From: Nitrososphaerota archaeon
GTDB taxonomy: Archaea > Thermoproteota > Nitrososphaeria > Nitrososphaerales > UBA57
Direction of reading: 5' to 3'
Assembly (NCBI GenBank): GCA_016180375.1
Contig: JACPBJ010000121.1
Span: 1-6,120 of the forward strand
DNA: 6,120 nucleotides
This document shows positions 5,126 through 6,120 of this stretch, in pieces. The notes beneath the pieces were generated by a model. It saw nothing but the letters and a program-made list of their open reading frames with translations, was not told the DNA's origin and did not search any database. Numbering within the stretch: position 1 is the first letter of the stretch; each line of letters opens with the position of its first letter. Both the position numbers and the translations under genes were made by a program.

Positions 5126-5150
5126 CATGTCCTACAACACGTAGGACATG
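5126..5150. promoter_or_regulatory. Perfect 10-5-10 inverted repeat over the vapB2 start: operator
   Basis: CATGTCCTAC (5126-5135), spacer AACAC, then GTAGGACATG (5141-5150), with no mismatch. The last three bases are the vapB2 start codon. RHH antitoxins bind inverted repeats at their own promoters, and this lies between box A and the start codon, so autorepression by VapB2 or the VapBC2 complex is the natural reading. If transcribed it would also form a strong hairpin holding the AUG. Confidence 0.75.
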
Positions 5151-5366
5151 CCGACAATAAGTGTTAGAATCTCGGAGAAGGAGAAGAAGGAGCTGGTTCA
5201 ATATGGGAGCCTATCCAACTCCATCAGGGAAGCCCTACGCCTCTACCTTGACAGCAAAAAGTCCCGGCAACTTTTGCGTAAGCTCGAAGAACTTCAACGA
5301 AAGAACCCTGTGAAGACCACAAAGCTACAGGAAGTTAGACTGATCAAGGAGGACAGAAACCGCTGA
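5148..5366 (+). CDS. vapB: VapB2, ribbon-helix-helix (CopG/MetJ-type) antitoxin
   Basis: This 72-residue protein has an N-terminal ribbon-helix-helix DNA-binding domain (about 1-42): the strand PTISVRISEKEKKEL, then a helix, the GSLSNSIREALRLYL turn and second helix. A basic, helical C-terminal tail (about 43-72) would wrap the toxin. It should neutralise the PIN toxin encoded immediately after it and autoregulate by binding the inverted repeat at 5126-5150. The ATG at 5148 starts exactly at the beginning of the ribbon strand. There is no Shine-Dalgarno, and the promoter spacing suggests a leaderless mRNA. Its 3' end contains the Shine-Dalgarno of vapC2, so translation of the two genes is probably linked. 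Confidence 0.85.
   Translation: MPTISVRISEKEKKELVQYGSLSNSIREALRLYLDSKKSRQLLRKLEELQRKNPVKTTKLQEVRLIKEDRNR
5346..5353 (+). promoter_or_regulatory. Strong Shine-Dalgarno for vapC2 (AAGGAGGA)
   Basis: AAGGAGGA is a near-perfect match to the archaeal 16S 3' end. It lies 9-10 bases before the CTG at 5363. It is far (about 37 bases) from the GTG at 5390, so it argues for the upstream, non-AUG start of vapC2. Confidence 0.7.
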
Positions 5367-5743
5367 TAGTTGCTGATAGCAGCTACATCGTGGAGGGCCT
5401 TCTTAAGAGGAAAAAGCTGCTGGAAGAGGACCAGATTCTCACACCCGATCTAGCACTATATGAAGTAGCTAACTCCATCTGGAAGCATCAACATATTCTA
5501 AAGGATTTGGAGGACGGTCTACCTTACGTATCGATTCTCTATGGGATGGTAGACTCAGGGGCAATAAGAACGGTGCAACCTGATGAAGAACTTTTGCGAA
5601 GGTCATACGCAATGGCTGCGAGAAATAGGGTATCTGTGTATGACACGATCTTCGTCTCGCTCGCTCTGGAGATAGATCTAGAATTGAAGACCTTTGACGG
5701 GCAGCAGAGTAGGATCATACGACTTGAGGCCAAACGGAAGTGA
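5363..5743 (+). CDS. vapC: VapC2, PIN-domain ribonuclease toxin, probable CTG start
   Basis: From CTG 5363 the protein is 126 residues and begins (M)IVADSSYIVEGLLKRK, the standard PIN N-terminus with the first catalytic Asp at D5. The other acidic positions are E34 (LYEVANS), D94 (VYDTIFVSLA) and D112 (KTFDGQQ), so all four PIN positions are present and an active RNase is expected. The first conventional start (GTG 5390) would cut off the first strand and D5, giving a 117-residue protein unlikely to work. The frame upstream is open only to 5339 and has no ATG, GTG or TTG. A strong AAGGAGGA ends 9-10 bases before CTG 5363, and that CTG overlaps the vapB2 stop (CTGA) just as ATGA would. A single A-to-C change from ATG explains it; ATA 5366 is the other possible start. 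Expected partner: VapB2. Confidence 0.82.
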   Translation: MIVADSSYIVEGLLKRKKLLEEDQILTPDLALYEVANSIWKHQHILKDLEDGLPYVSILYGMVDSGAIRTVQPDEELLRRSYAMAARNRVSVYDTIFVSLALEIDLELKTFDGQQSRIIRLEAKRK

Positions 5744-5755
5744 TCTGAAGTTCTG

Positions 5756-5778
5756 TTTACCGGTTGGAGACAGGTAAA
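5756..5778 (+). terminator. Weak hairpin downstream of vapC2, possible terminator
   Basis: TTTACC (5756-5761) and GGTAAA (5773-5778) form a 6-bp stem with an 11-base loop, starting 13 bases after the vapC2 stop. A modest AT-rich stretch (AAAAATTTCTTT, about 5787-5798) follows. Only weakly terminator-like. Confidence 0.2.
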
Positions 5779-5813
5779 GGCCAGATAAAAATTTCTTTCG
5801 TTGATAGGTCTCA

Positions 5814-5863
5814 AGGACTGGGACTCCCTCTTGGTTCGTGGGTTCAAATCCCACCTCCTCGCA
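5814..5863 (+). pseudogene. tRNA-Leu 3'-half remnant 2 (attachment-site-like)
   Basis: Resembles tRNA-Leu from the anticodon stem (AGGACTG, matching 4137-4143) to the discriminator. It includes a 23-base identical block across the end of the variable arm and the T arm (5833-5855 with 4162-4184). The variable arm is about six bases shorter, the acceptor strand has one extra base and T substitutions (CTCCTCGC), and no 5' half lies upstream, so it cannot be a working tRNA. It may derive from this tRNA-Leu or from a related leucine isoacceptor. It closes the second vapBC module. Confidence 0.8.
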
Positions 5864-5966
5864 TTATTTTGTTGTCAGATCAGTTACAGATGTGTTGAAT
5901 CCGCAGCTCTGTTTTGGAGTCGTATAACAAGAGATATTCGAATGATTGGGTAGATAGTGAAATAAC

Positions 5967-6120
5967 ATGAGTATTGAGTTCTCAAAACACTGGAAGCGAA
6001 AAAGACAGTATCGTTCAGATATTAGCGATAAGATTCTGCTTGTCGTTATAACACGTGGCCATAAGTCTAAAGACGCATATTGGTCCGGGGTTATGAACTC
6101 TACTCTGCAGGTTCCTCAAT
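5967..6120 (+). CDS. Small protein, start only (runs off window); possibly RelE/DUF4258-like toxin
   Basis: The frame is open from the ATG at 5967 to the window end, 51 codons visible: MSIEFSKHWKRKRQYR followed by SDISDKILLVVI. A start of the form hydrophobic-x-Phe-Ser-x-His-Trp-x-x-Lys-Arg, followed by a helix-like stretch and a later NSTLQVPQ, recalls small archaeal proteins of the RelE-like/DUF4258 group, in which a His-rich start precedes a compact RNase-like fold. This is a resemblance from memory and weak. Supporting context: it is the third small gene in the same orientation, 103 bases after a tRNA remnant, where the two earlier slots hold TA pairs. No antitoxin gene is seen before it in the 103-base gap; one could follow outside the window. 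Confidence 0.5.
   Translation, partial: MSIEFSKHWKRKRQYRSDISDKILLVVITRGHKSKDAYWSGVMNSTLQVPQ

Larger units (their letters stand above)
4998..5863 (+). mobile_element. Putative integrated TA cassette 2 (first to second tRNA remnant)
   Basis: About 0.87 kb, from remnant 1 to the end of remnant 2, with one complete vapBC pair in the same direction as the tRNA. The TA families differ from those of cassette 1 (RHH rather than AbrB antitoxin, and a different PIN subgroup), so this is not a duplication of the neighbouring module but a separate acquisition. No recombinase gene is present. The boundaries are inferred from the tRNA-derived repeats. Confidence 0.45.

Noticed and set aside
4337..5847. 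Minus-strand frames at 4337-4522, 4828-5019 and 5539-5847
   Set aside because: They lie antisense to vapB1, vapC1 and vapC2 and have no domain or start signal.
5744..5863. A complete second tRNA ending at 5863
   Set aside because: No 5' half complementary to the CTCCTCGC acceptor strand lies upstream, the anticodon stem is mispaired and the variable arm is shortened, so it is only a 3' remnant.
1..6120. CRISPR array, insertion sequence or integrase gene
   Set aside because: No regularly spaced repeats, transposase or tyrosine/serine recombinase motifs were found on either strand.

Overview
The window looks archaeal, most likely from the Nitrososphaeria (Thaumarchaeota) or a related Thermoproteota lineage. 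The evidence is a tRNA-Leu with a short bulge-helix-bulge type intron in its D arm and no encoded CCA. In addition, A/T-rich box-A-like elements lie about 30 nt upstream of start codons that have no Shine-Dalgarno sequence, as in leaderless mRNAs, and the toxin-antitoxin (TA) pairs are of the AbrB/PIN and RHH/PIN types. The lineage call is inference.

Left part (1-3323): the C-terminal end of a polytopic membrane protein, probably a GT-C/GT39-like glycosyltransferase, runs in from the left edge. It meets a convergent M24 metallopeptidase (Xaa-Pro dipeptidase type) with zero bases between the two stop codons. Further right on the minus strand is a secreted, C-terminally membrane-anchored six-Kelch-repeat protein with a long Pro-rich stalk. 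The 293-nt gap between the two minus-strand genes holds a perfect 19-bp palindrome.

Middle (3324-4088): about 765 nt without a convincing protein gene. It has two strong TATA-like boxes on the plus strand, a 24-bp inverted repeat with G-U bias on the plus strand, and a hairpin followed by a T-run. It may encode an unidentified structured RNA.

Right part (4089-6120): this is the most interesting region. An intact tRNA-Leu(GAG) gene is followed by a vapBC pair (AbrB/PIN), then a 24-bp copy of the tRNA 3' end, then a second, unrelated vapBC pair (RHH/PIN), then a longer tRNA 3'-half remnant, then the start of another small gene that may be a RelE/DUF4258-like toxin. All are on the same strand, and the modules measure about 0.80 and 0.87 kb. 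This looks like repeated capture of small TA cassettes at the 3' end of one tRNA gene, with each tRNA remnant marking an old attachment site. No integrase is visible. Two details support careful start calls: vapB1 starts at TTG, and vapC2 appears to start at a CTG behind a strong AAGGAGG. The vapB2 start codon lies inside a perfect 10-5-10 inverted repeat, a likely autoregulatory operator.
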